A stretch of DNA of 37,918 nucleotides, taken from assembly GCA_020048435.1 (NCBI GenBank), contig JAIFMO010000221.1:1-37918 (forward strand), given 5' to 3'. The position numbers and the translations under genes are program-made. Source of the DNA: Sulfuritalea sp. (lineage in GTDB: Bacteria > Pseudomonadota > Gammaproteobacteria > Burkholderiales > Rhodocyclaceae). Every line of letters begins with the position of its first letter. Within the stretch, counting starts at the first letter, position 1. Below are positions 1-7,236 of this stretch, one piece after another. The notes beneath the pieces are model-generated. The model saw only the letters and a program-made list of their open reading frames with translations, searched no databases and was not told the DNA's origin.

Positions 1-44
1 GCGGGCTTTGTTTTTGTGCGTTGTTCGCAATTCTCGTTGATGGT

Positions 45-578
45 CTATCCCGATTTGAGCCGGTCGCGAAACTTCTGGCGCAGCTTGGCTGCTTTCGGCG
101 CGGCGACGGCCATGCAGTAGGGTTGGCGCGGATTGTTGGCCAGGTAGTCTTGGTGCTCGTCCTCGGCTGGCCAAAAAGTCGGCGCTAGCGATACGGTAGT
201 AACGATGGGGGCGGGCCAGATTTTTTGTGCGTCCAGTTCGGCGATCAGTTCGCGGGCGATGCGCGCCTGCTCGGGCGAGCGGGTGAAGATCACCGAGCGG
301 TACTGGGTGCCGACATCGTTGCCCTGGCGATTTGGCGTGGTTGGATCATGGATGGTGAAGAAGGCTTCAAGCAGCGTGCGATAGTCGATCACGGCGGGAT
401 CGAAGCTTAGCAACACCACCTCGACGTGGCCGGTGTTGCCGCTGCAAATCGCGCGGTAGTCGGGGTTCTCGGTGTGACCGCCGCAGTAGCCGGATATTGC
501 CGATTCGACACCGGCAAGCTGGCGCAGCGCCCCTTCGACGCACCAAAAACAACCGCCACCCAATATCGCCGTTTCCAT
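45..578 (-). CDS. msrA: peptide-methionine (S)-S-oxide reductase MsrA
   Basis: Repairs oxidised methionine by reducing methionine-S-sulfoxide in proteins and free form, with thioredoxin as the usual electron donor. The 177-residue product opens with GGGCFWC, giving the catalytic Cys10 typical of the family, followed by GYCGGHTENPDY and GNTGHVEVV, both standard MsrA blocks. The APTFWPAEDEHQDYL stretch matches the conserved substrate-pocket region. Length is normal for the short cytosolic form. It lies 10 nt downstream of the broken srkA gene on the same strand, so the two were probably co-transcribed. Oddity: the codons for the VSLAPTFW stretch coincide with a dispersed DNA motif found at six other places in the window (see repeat at 173). 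Confidence 0.96.
   Translation of the reverse strand: METAILGGGCFWCVEGALRQLAGVESAISGYCGGHTENPDYRAICSGNTGHVEVVLLSFDPAVIDYRTLLEAFFTIHDPTTPNRQGNDVGTQYRSVIFTRSPEQARIARELIAELDAQKIWPAPIVTTVSLAPTFWPAEDEHQDYLANNPRQPYCMAVAAPKAAKLRQKFRDRLKSG
173..196 (+). repeat. dispersed motif, copy 1 (inside msrA)
   Basis: An exact match to the window-wide motif AAGTCGGCGCTAGC-N3-ACGG, here with an A-run in front and GAT as the variable triplet. It lies within msrA and encodes part of VSLAPTFW on the minus strand. Confidence 0.85.
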
Positions 579-588
579 GTTCGCGAGT

Positions 589-1597
589 TTAGGCCGACAG
601 CGGCGGTTCGTCCATCAGCGCGATTTGTTCGCGCAATTCGAGGATGCGCTCTTCCCAATAACGCGGCGTGTCGAACCAGGGGAAGGCGAGAGGGAAAGCG
701 GGGTCGGACCAGCGCCGGGCAATCCAGGCCGAGTGATGAATCAGCCGCAGGGTGCGCAGGGCTTCGACGAGATGCAGTTCGCCCGTATCGAACTCGGCGA
801 AATCTTCGTAGCCAGCGAGAATGGCGTGCAATTGGCTCGTGCGCTCATCGCGTTCGCCGGAGAGCAGCATCCACAAGTCTTGCACGGCAGGCCCCATGCG
901 GGCGTCGTCGAAGTCGACGAAATGGGGGCCGGCGACGTCTGCCGCCGTACCTTCGCCCACCCACAGCACATTGCCCATGTGACAGTCGCCATGTAGGCGA
1001 AGGGTCTTCACCTTGCTGGCGCGGTCGTAACGGCGGTATAAAGTCGTGGGACAGCAACCACTGGCGCGGCTCTTCGCCGAAGCTGACGACATCGAGCGCC
1101 GGACGGTGGCGGAAGGGTTGCAACGCGCCAATGGCGTGGATACGGCCGAGAAAGCGGCCCAACCATTCGAGCGTGCCGGGCTGGTCGAGCTCCGGGGGGC
1201 GGCCCGCCTGACGCGGGAAAACGGCGAAGCGAAAACCCTTGTGCGCGTGCAGCGTCTTGCCGTTGGCGACAAGTGGCGGCACGGCCGGAATCTCACGCGC
1301 GGCGAGTTCGGCGGCGAAAGCGTGTTCTTCGAGGATGGCGGCATCCGACCAGCGATCGGGTCGGTAGAACTTGGCGACGACTGAAGTGCTGGCGGCAATC
1401 TGAGCGTCGGCGCCGCCGGGGAGGAAAGCGGCGGCGGGAACGGCATCCTCGATGCCGAGCTGATAGACGCGATTCTCGAAGCTGTTGAGTCCCAACAGAC
1501 GGCCATCGCCATGCAGGCCGACACTGTCCAGCGCGTCGAGCACGGTGTCGGGCGTCAGCCCCGAATAGGGATGTGGGTGGGGCTGCGCGGCGGACAT
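589..1597 (-). pseudogene. srkA: stress response kinase A (SrkA/YihE-like), frameshifted
   Basis: A serine/threonine kinase of the SrkA/YihE aminoglycoside-phosphotransferase-fold family, split over two frames. The N-terminal two thirds, from MSAAQPHPHP, runs in one frame through SFENRVYQLG and VVAKFYRPDRWSD to QWLLSHDFIPP. The C-terminal part, YDRASKVKTLRLHGDCHMGNVLW, FVDFDDARMGP and the C-terminal YWEERILELREQ, continues one base later. The crossover lies near 1025-1045. The catalytic HGDCHMGN loop and the metal-binding DFDD are both intact, so the gene is either recently inactivated or carries a single-base assembly error. Frame-restored length, about 335 residues, is normal for the family. 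It is followed 10 nt downstream by msrA, which suits a shared stress role. Confidence 0.82.
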
Positions 1598-1625
1598 GGG
1601 CAGCGGCTGGTTCGCGCCCGGGCGC

Positions 1626-1853
1626 TCAGGCGCCCTCACGCTCCGCCAGGCGGCGCAGCACCAGCGGAAAGGCGCCGGTGAGAAACAGGGCAATAGCCGT
1701 GACGAGCAGCGCCAGGCCGGCCGCCATGCTGTCGTTGAAGATTGGATGAACGCTGCCCATCAGCCCGGCGAAGGCGGCAATGCCGGCAAGGGTGGTGACG
1801 ATGCCCAGCGCGGTGAAGGCGAGAAAAGTCCAGGGCCAATGGTGCGGTTTCAT
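1626..1853 (-). CDS. small two-helix membrane protein, unknown function
   Basis: A 75-residue ORF that I do not recognise. It begins MKPHHWPWTF and contains two clear hydrophobic helices, roughly residues 9-31 and 43-66, followed by a charged tail (LRRLAEREGA). The architecture is that of a small inner-membrane protein with both ends probably cytoplasmic. It sits between paaK and srkA on the same strand with gaps of 24 and 28 nt, so it is likely part of that transcript. No catalytic motif is visible. Codon use looks like its neighbours, which argues it is a real gene rather than a shadow ORF. Confidence 0.6.
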   Translation of the reverse strand: MKPHHWPWTFLAFTALGIVTTLAGIAAFAGLMGSVHPIFNDSMAAGLALLVTAIALFLTGAFPLVLRRLAEREGA

Positions 1854-1877
1854 CTCGGCGGAGTCATCTCGGCGGAT

Positions 1878-3182
1878 TCACTTGTGACGAAGGTCGATGA
1901 CGCGCCGGGCCTTGCCGGCCGATCGCTCGATGGTATCGACATCAACCACGTCAACCTGGGGATTGATACCGATGTATGACTTGATGTGGTGTTGCAATTC
2001 CCACGCTGCCGCCTGTCGCACCAACTGGGGTTCGCCAGCGAACTCGGGCTTGATCTCGACTTTCACGGCAAGATCGTCCATGTGGCCACGGCGCGAGACT
2101 TCCAGCACATAGTGGGGGGCGAGCTTCGGCGTCCGGAGGATGAATTCTTCAATCTGCGATGGAAAAACATTGACGCCGCGAATGACCAGCATGTCGTCGG
2201 AGCGACCGGTGATTTTGCCGATACGGCGGAAGCTGCGCGCGGTGGGCGGCAACAGGCGGGTAAGGTCGCGAGTGCGATAACGGACGATCGGCAGCGCCTC
2301 CTTGCTAAGGGAAGTGAATACTAACTCGCCTGCTTCGCCTTCTGGCAACACCTTGCCGGTGACCGGATCGATGATCTCCGGATAAAAATGGTCTTCCCAT
2401 ATGGTCGGGCCGTCGCGGCTTTCAAGGCATTCGCAGGCGACGCCGGGGCCGATGACTTCAGACAGACCATACAGATCCATCGCCGCGATGCCCAGTCGCG
2501 TTTCCAGTTCACGCCGCATTTCCTCGCCCCACGGCTCGGCGCCGAAAATGCCCCGCTGCAGGCTGCTCTTGGCCGGATCGAGGCCCTGGCGCTCGAATTC
2601 GTCGACGATGTTGAGCACGTAGGATGGCGTACCGACGATCATGGTCGGCTTGAAATCCTGGATCAGCTGCACCTGCCGCTCGGTCTGGCCGCCGGAAATC
2701 GGTACCACCGTGCAACCAACGCGCTCGGCGCCGTAATGAACGCCGAGGCCACCGGTGAACAGGCCGTAGCCGTGGGTGATGTGGATGATGTCGCGGCGCG
2801 TACCGCCAGCAGCGCGGATCGAGCGCGCCATGATGCCGGCCCAGGTGTCGATGTCCTTCTGCGTGTAGCCAACCACGGTCGGCTTGCCGGTGGTGCCTGA
2901 CGAGGCATGGATACGCACCACGTCGTCCATTGGCACCGCGAACATGCCGAAGGGGTAGGTGTCGCGCAGATCGAGCTTGCCGGTGAAGGGAAACTTCGCC
3001 AGGTCGTCAAGCGACTGGAGATCGTCCGGATGCACGCCGGCGGCGTCGAACCCGGCCCGGGTGTGGGCGACGTTGGCATAGGCGTGATGCAGGGTCTTTT
3101 TCAGGCGATCAAGTTGCAGCGCCGCGATCTCGTCGCGGCTGGCGGTTTCGATGGGTTCCATGATTGTTGGAGCGTGGTTCAT
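1878..3182 (-). CDS. paaK: phenylacetate-CoA ligase
   Basis: An AMP-forming ligase that activates phenylacetate (or a related aryl acid) to its CoA thioester, the entry step of the aerobic paa route and of anaerobic phenylacetate oxidation. The 434-residue protein has the adenylate-forming P-loop SSGTTGKPTVVGYT at about residues 94-107, then YGLSEVIGPGV and the C-terminal RSDDMLVIRGVNVFPSQIEE typical of PaaK. The start at MNHAPTIMEP is preferred over the longer ORF start because an AGGCAGGA-like ribosome site precedes it and metZ ends 13 nt upstream. The ORF-track start would overlap metZ. No other paa gene is visible; the link to metZ/purF is positional only. Another aryl-CoA ligase specificity is possible. 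Confidence 0.9.
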   Translation of the reverse strand: MNHAPTIMEPIETASRDEIAALQLDRLKKTLHHAYANVAHTRAGFDAAGVHPDDLQSLDDLAKFPFTGKLDLRDTYPFGMFAVPMDDVVRIHASSGTTGKPTVVGYTQKDIDTWAGIMARSIRAAGGTRRDIIHITHGYGLFTGGLGVHYGAERVGCTVVPISGGQTERQVQLIQDFKPTMIVGTPSYVLNIVDEFERQGLDPAKSSLQRGIFGAEPWGEEMRRELETRLGIAAMDLYGLSEVIGPGVACECLESRDGPTIWEDHFYPEIIDPVTGKVLPEGEAGELVFTSLSKEALPIVRYRTRDLTRLLPPTARSFRRIGKITGRSDDMLVIRGVNVFPSQIEEFILRTPKLAPHYVLEVSRRGHMDDLAVKVEIKPEFAGEPQLVRQAAAWELQHHIKSYIGINPQVDVVDVDTIERSAGKARRVIDLRHK

Positions 3183-3195
3183 GTGGCGTCCTGCC

Positions 3196-4401
3196 TCAAG
3201 CGCCGTAAAGCCCACGCGCGAGGTCGGCCTGAATGTCGCTCAGATCTTCGAGGCCAACGGCAATGCGCAGCAGTCCCTCGGTAATGCCCGAAGCGGCGCG
3301 CGCCTCCGGCGTGATGCGGCTGTGCGTGGTCGAGGCCGGATGGGTGATGGTGGTCTTGGTATCGCCAAGGTTGGCGGTGATCGAGAGCATGCGGGTTGAA
3401 TCGATCACCCGCCAGGCAGCCTCGCGAGCATTTGGCTCGCCTTTCACAGCGAAACTGACGATGGCGCCGCCGCTTTTCTGCTGCCGCATCGCTAGCGCGT
3501 GCTGTGGATGCGACGGCAGGCCGGGGTAGAACACGCGCGCCACGGCAGGTTGCGCTTCCAGCCACTGCGCCAGTTTCAGCGCGCTGGCGGATTGCGCTTC
3601 CATGCGGATGCGCAGGGTTTCCAGCCCCTTGAGGATGATCCAGGCGTTGAACGGCGACAGCGTCGGACCGGCGGTACGCAGGTATTTGAATATTTCCTCG
3701 ACCAGCGCGTTGCCGCCACAGACGGCACCGCCGAGCACACGGCCCTGGCCATCGAGATATTTGGTGGCCGAGTGGATGACGAGATCGGCGCCGAGTTCGA
3801 GCGGACGTTGCAAGACGGGCGTGCAGAAGCAGTTGTCGACCGCCAGCACCGCGCCGGCGGCGTGCGCCACCGCGGCCACGGCGGCGATGTCAATGACTTC
3901 GGTGAGCGGATTTGATGGCGTCTCGATGAAGAACAGCCGGGTGGATGGCCGCACCGCCGCGCGGTAGGCCTCGATGTCGGTGGCGTCGACAAAACTGGTC
4001 TCGATGCCGAACTTGCCGAGGATGTTGCCGCCGAAAAGCTGTTGCGTGGCGCCGAAAATGCCGCGCGAGGCGACGACGTGGTCGCCGGCCTTGAGCAGCG
4101 CCATGGCGGTGGCGAGGATGGCGGCCATGCCGCTGGCGGTGGCGACGCACCGCTCGGCGCCTTCGAGTGCGGCGAGGCGCTCTTGCAGCATCGACACGGT
4201 GGGGTTGGTGAAGCGGGCATAGACCATGCCCTCCTCTTCGCCCGAAAAGCGTGCCGCGGCATGGGCGGCGCTATCAAAAACGAAGCTGGAGGTGAGGTAA
4301 AGCGCCTCGGAATGCTCGCCGAACTGGCTGCGCTGCTGGCCTGCGCGCACCGCCAGCGTGTCCATGTGCCAATCATTCGCAGTGATCGAGGTCTCGCTCA
4401 T
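3196..4401 (-). CDS. metZ: O-succinylhomoserine sulfhydrylase
   Basis: A PLP enzyme of the Cys/Met metabolism family that makes homocysteine directly from O-succinylhomoserine and sulfide in the methionine pathway. The 401-residue sequence shows YARFTNPTVSMLQERLAALEG, the aspartate region VLAVDNCFCTP, and the PLP-lysine motif SATKYLDGQGRVLGG with Lys214. The C-terminal SITANLGDTKTTITHP is typical. The order purF-metZ, with a 4-nt overlap, is conserved in Betaproteobacteria and supports MetZ over MetB or MetY. The paralogues share the fold, so the exact acyl-homoserine substrate is inferred. Confidence 0.93.
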   Translation of the reverse strand: MSETSITANDWHMDTLAVRAGQQRSQFGEHSEALYLTSSFVFDSAAHAAARFSGEEEGMVYARFTNPTVSMLQERLAALEGAERCVATASGMAAILATAMALLKAGDHVVASRGIFGATQQLFGGNILGKFGIETSFVDATDIEAYRAAVRPSTRLFFIETPSNPLTEVIDIAAVAAVAHAAGAVLAVDNCFCTPVLQRPLELGADLVIHSATKYLDGQGRVLGGAVCGGNALVEEIFKYLRTAGPTLSPFNAWIILKGLETLRIRMEAQSASALKLAQWLEAQPAVARVFYPGLPSHPQHALAMRQQKSGGAIVSFAVKGEPNAREAAWRVIDSTRMLSITANLGDTKTTITHPASTTHSRITPEARAASGITEGLLRIAVGLEDLSDIQADLARGLYGA

Positions 4402-5930
4402 TCGGAAGTCACCAGATTGAGATCAAGCTGGCCACCTTCACTGCCGTCGGCCTCGTCATGGCTACTCTTGTTGGATTTGCCGCGAGCCTGTTCGATGCCA
4501 CTGAGATACTCGGCGCTGATGTCGCCGGTGACGTAATGGCCGTCGAAGCAGGAGGTGTCGAACTGGGTCAGCGACGGATTGAGGGTGCGCACCGCCTGCT
4601 TCAATGCGTCGAGATCCTGGTAGATCAGCGCGTCGGCGCCGATCTCGCGGCAGATTTCGTCGTCGGAACGGAAGGCGGCAATCAGCTCGTTGCGCGTCGG
4701 CATATCAATGCCATAAACGTTGGCAAAGCGCACGGGCGGCGAAGCGGAGGCAAAGTAGACTTTCTTGGCCCCGGCCTCGCGTGCCATCGTGATGATCTCG
4801 TGGCTGGTGGTGCCGCGCACGATGGAATCGTCGACCAGCAGCACGCGCTTGCCCCTGAATTCCTGAACGATGGCGTTAAGCTTCTGCCGCACCGATTTCG
4901 TGCGCGAGGCTTGGCCGGGCATGATGAAAGTACGGCCGATGTAGCGGTTTTTGACGAAGCCTTCGCGGTAGGGCAGCCCCAGGCGCACCGCCAGTTCCAT
5001 CGCCGCTGGCCGCGAGGAATCGGGGATGGGGATGACCACGTCGATTTCGAGGTGCGGCATGGTGTGGCGCAGCTTGTCGGCGAGAAATTCGCCCATCTTG
5101 ACGCGCGTTTCGTAGACCGAGACGCCGTCGATCAGTGAGTCGGGACGCGCCAGATAAACATACTCGAACATGCAAGGCGCGTGCATCGTGTGTTCAGCGC
5201 ACTGGCGGCTGACAAAATTGCCCTGCATATCGATCAACACCGCCTCGCCCGGCGCCACGTCGCGCATGAACTTGAAGCCGAGGGTGTCGATGGCCACGCT
5301 TTCCGATGCAACCAGATATTCCATGCCTTCGGGCGTCTCGTTGCGACCGACCACCAGCGGCCGGATGCCATAGGGATCGCGGAAGGCAAGCAAACCGTAG
5401 CCGGCGATCATGGCCACCACGGCATAGGCGCCCTTGACCCGCCGATGGACGCCAGCCACGGCCTTGAAAATCATCTCGGCATCGACCTGATATTTGGTCG
5501 AAGCCACTTGCAGTTCGTGCGCCAGCACATTGAGCAGCACCTCCGAGTCGGAGTTGGTATTCATGTGGCGCAGGTCTTGCAAAAACATGTCGCGCTTGAG
5601 CTGTTCGGCGTTGGTGAGATTGCCGTTGTGTGCCAGCATCAGGCCGAAGGGTGAATTGACGTAGAAGGGCTGCGCCTCGGCCGAGCTATAGGCCGAGCCC
5701 GCCGTGGGATAACGGCAATGGGCGATGCCCCAGCGGCCGATCAGGTCGCGCATGTTGCGCGTGCGGAACACGTCGCGCACGTAGCCCGAGCCCTTGTGCA
5801 TGTGGAAACGTCCGGCTTCGGCCGTGGCTATGCCCGCCGCGTCCTGGCCGCGATGCTGCAAGACCTGCAAGCCGTCATACAGCAGCTGACCGACTTGCGT
5901 CGTCGCCATGACTCCGAGAATTCCACACAT
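4398..5930 (-). CDS. purF: amidophosphoribosyltransferase
   Basis: Catalyses the first committed step of purine synthesis, converting PRPP and glutamine to 5-phosphoribosylamine. The protein of 510 residues starts MCGILGV, so Cys2 becomes the N-terminal nucleophile of the class II glutaminase domain. Further glutaminase landmarks are HCRYPTAGS and LAHNGNLTN. The phosphoribosyltransferase half has the PRPP loop VLLVDDSIVRGTTS. It overlaps metZ by 4 nt and follows cvpA after 10 nt, the usual cvpA-purF pairing. The C-terminal tail is hydrophilic and charged, as in other proteobacterial PurF. Full length, no defect seen. Confidence 0.97.
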   Translation of the reverse strand: MCGILGVMATTQVGQLLYDGLQVLQHRGQDAAGIATAEAGRFHMHKGSGYVRDVFRTRNMRDLIGRWGIAHCRYPTAGSAYSSAEAQPFYVNSPFGLMLAHNGNLTNAEQLKRDMFLQDLRHMNTNSDSEVLLNVLAHELQVASTKYQVDAEMIFKAVAGVHRRVKGAYAVVAMIAGYGLLAFRDPYGIRPLVVGRNETPEGMEYLVASESVAIDTLGFKFMRDVAPGEAVLIDMQGNFVSRQCAEHTMHAPCMFEYVYLARPDSLIDGVSVYETRVKMGEFLADKLRHTMPHLEIDVVIPIPDSSRPAAMELAVRLGLPYREGFVKNRYIGRTFIMPGQASRTKSVRQKLNAIVQEFRGKRVLLVDDSIVRGTTSHEIITMAREAGAKKVYFASASPPVRFANVYGIDMPTRNELIAAFRSDDEICREIGADALIYQDLDALKQAVRTLNPSLTQFDTSCFDGHYVTGDISAEYLSGIEQARGKSNKSSHDEADGSEGGQLDLNLVTSE

Positions 5931-5940
5931 CGTCTCGACC

Positions 5941-6438
5941 CTATCTGTAACTGTAACGAATCCGTTTTGCCACGTCCGCCGGAAGCTGGGGCTTCACGGC
6001 AATCACCAGCGTTTCCAGCGGTGGCGCCAGTGTTGCCTCGCGCCACCATACCTCCTTCGGCAACGGCGTCAGCCCACCAAGCAGTACCGCCACCGCTGCA
6101 ATCAACACCCCCCGCGCCACGCCAAACACCGCGCCGAGCAGGCGGTCAAGCAATCCCAGCCCGACGACGCGCAACAGCAGGCTCAACAACTGCCGCGCGA
6201 TGGCAAACACCACCAGCACGGCGATGAAGATCGTCGCAAAGCCGGCAACGTAGCGCATCGGGCCCTCGGGCACCAGCTTGGCGAACAATATCGCCACGTC
6301 CGGCGCAAACTGCCGCGCCACGAAAATGGCGGCAACCCAAGCCGCCAATGCCAGCAACTCGCTGACCACGCCGCGCCACAGTCCCAGCACCAACGACCCG
6401 GCGATCACGCCGAGCACTGCGTAGTCGAATACCGTCAC
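5941..6438 (-). CDS. cvpA: CvpA family inner-membrane protein
   Basis: A 165-residue membrane protein named for its requirement in colicin V production in E. coli; its molecular role is not settled, though it affects envelope integrity and purF expression. It begins MTVFDYAVLGVIAGSLVLGLWRG and has four hydrophobic helices with the GLLDRLLGAVFGVARGV segment typical of the family. It is placed between the SPOR gene (4 nt upstream) and purF (10 nt downstream), the conserved arrangement. Start is unambiguous. Confidence 0.93.
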   Translation of the reverse strand: MTVFDYAVLGVIAGSLVLGLWRGVVSELLALAAWVAAIFVARQFAPDVAILFAKLVPEGPMRYVAGFATIFIAVLVVFAIARQLLSLLLRVVGLGLLDRLLGAVFGVARGVLIAAVAVLLGGLTPLPKEVWWREATLAPPLETLVIAVKPQLPADVAKRIRYSYR

Positions 6439-6442
6439 GCCT

Positions 6443-7231
6443 TCACTTTGGAGCCACGGGTCCGGTTACGCCGACAATTTTCGACTTGATCGCCGCCTTT
6501 TCCGCCGCCTCTTTCGTGGCAAAAGGCCCCGCGCGCACCCGCGTGCGCGGCCCCTGCGGCGAATCGAAGGTTTCCGTATAGCTGGGCACGCCCAGCTCCT
6601 TTAGCTTCCTGGTCAGCAATTTGACGTTGCCTGAATCCTTATAGGCACCCAGTTGCACCACCCACGGGCTCTCGCCACCGCCGACGCCGCCACTGCCACC
6701 ACCGGATAGTGCCGCGGTGGCACGGGCCGCCTCGCTGGCTGTTTCTTTCTTTTCGGTGGGTTTCTCCGCTGGTTTTTCGGGCGGCTTTACGGGGGAAGCG
6801 GATTTCGCGTCAGCCTTCGCCGCTGTATCGGGTTTGGATGGCGGCCGGGTTTCTGATTTTGATTTGGGTTCAATCTTGCTCGCCGTCTTTGACTCCGCTT
6901 TTGCTTCGGCGGGAGTGTCGCTTTCGACCGGGGAGGCAATCTGTTTCCCTTGGGCTACAGCGGGGGGCAACGGTGTCGGGCCCTTGACGGCAAGAATGCG
7001 TGCGGTCGGATCACCCCCATCCTGGCTCGGAATGCGCACCTGGATATCTTGCGCCGGGGGTCGCGGCTCACGGTCCATCACCATCGGCAACACGATCACT
7101 GCGGCCAGAGCCAAGGCCGTGGCGCCGACAAGACGCCGCCGGGCACGACGCTTGAGGTCGCTCTGGGCGTCCTCCGCCGTGCCATCATCAGCTCTGGTAT
7201 CTCTAGCGCTTTGTGTCTGGATGTTTGCCAT
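6443..7231 (-). CDS. dedD: SPOR-domain protein (DedD-like)
   Basis: A probable divisome-associated protein that binds denuded septal peptidoglycan through its SPOR domain. The 262-residue protein has a short cytoplasmic N-terminus, one transmembrane helix at about residues 33-51 (LVGATALALAAVIVLP), a periplasmic Lys/Pro/Ala-rich linker, and a C-terminal SPOR domain from about residue 183 (WVVQLGAYKDSGNVKLL to VRAGPFATKEAAEKA). The linker is low in complexity and rich in charged PKSKSE-type runs. It sits 5 nt after folC and 4 nt before cvpA. The name dedD follows the folC-dedD-cvpA-purF order; the SPOR family is broad, so FtsN-like alternatives cannot be excluded by sequence alone. Confidence 0.88.
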   Translation of the reverse strand: MANIQTQSARDTRADDGTAEDAQSDLKRRARRRLVGATALALAAVIVLPMVMDREPRPPAQDIQVRIPSQDGGDPTARILAVKGPTPLPPAVAQGKQIASPVESDTPAEAKAESKTASKIEPKSKSETRPPSKPDTAAKADAKSASPVKPPEKPAEKPTEKKETASEAARATAALSGGGSGGVGGGESPWVVQLGAYKDSGNVKLLTRKLKELGVPSYTETFDSPQGPRTRVRAGPFATKEAAEKAAIKSKIVGVTGPVAPK

Positions 7232-7236
7232 TCGCG

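Noticed and set aside
1-44. GCGGGCTTTGTTTTT at the left edge resembles the right half of an intrinsic terminator
   Set aside because: The left arm would lie outside the window, so the hairpin cannot be confirmed.
3486-3500. CGCTAGCG in metZ as a further copy of the dispersed motif
   Set aside because: Only the central palindrome matches; the AAGTCGG and ACGG flanks are absent.
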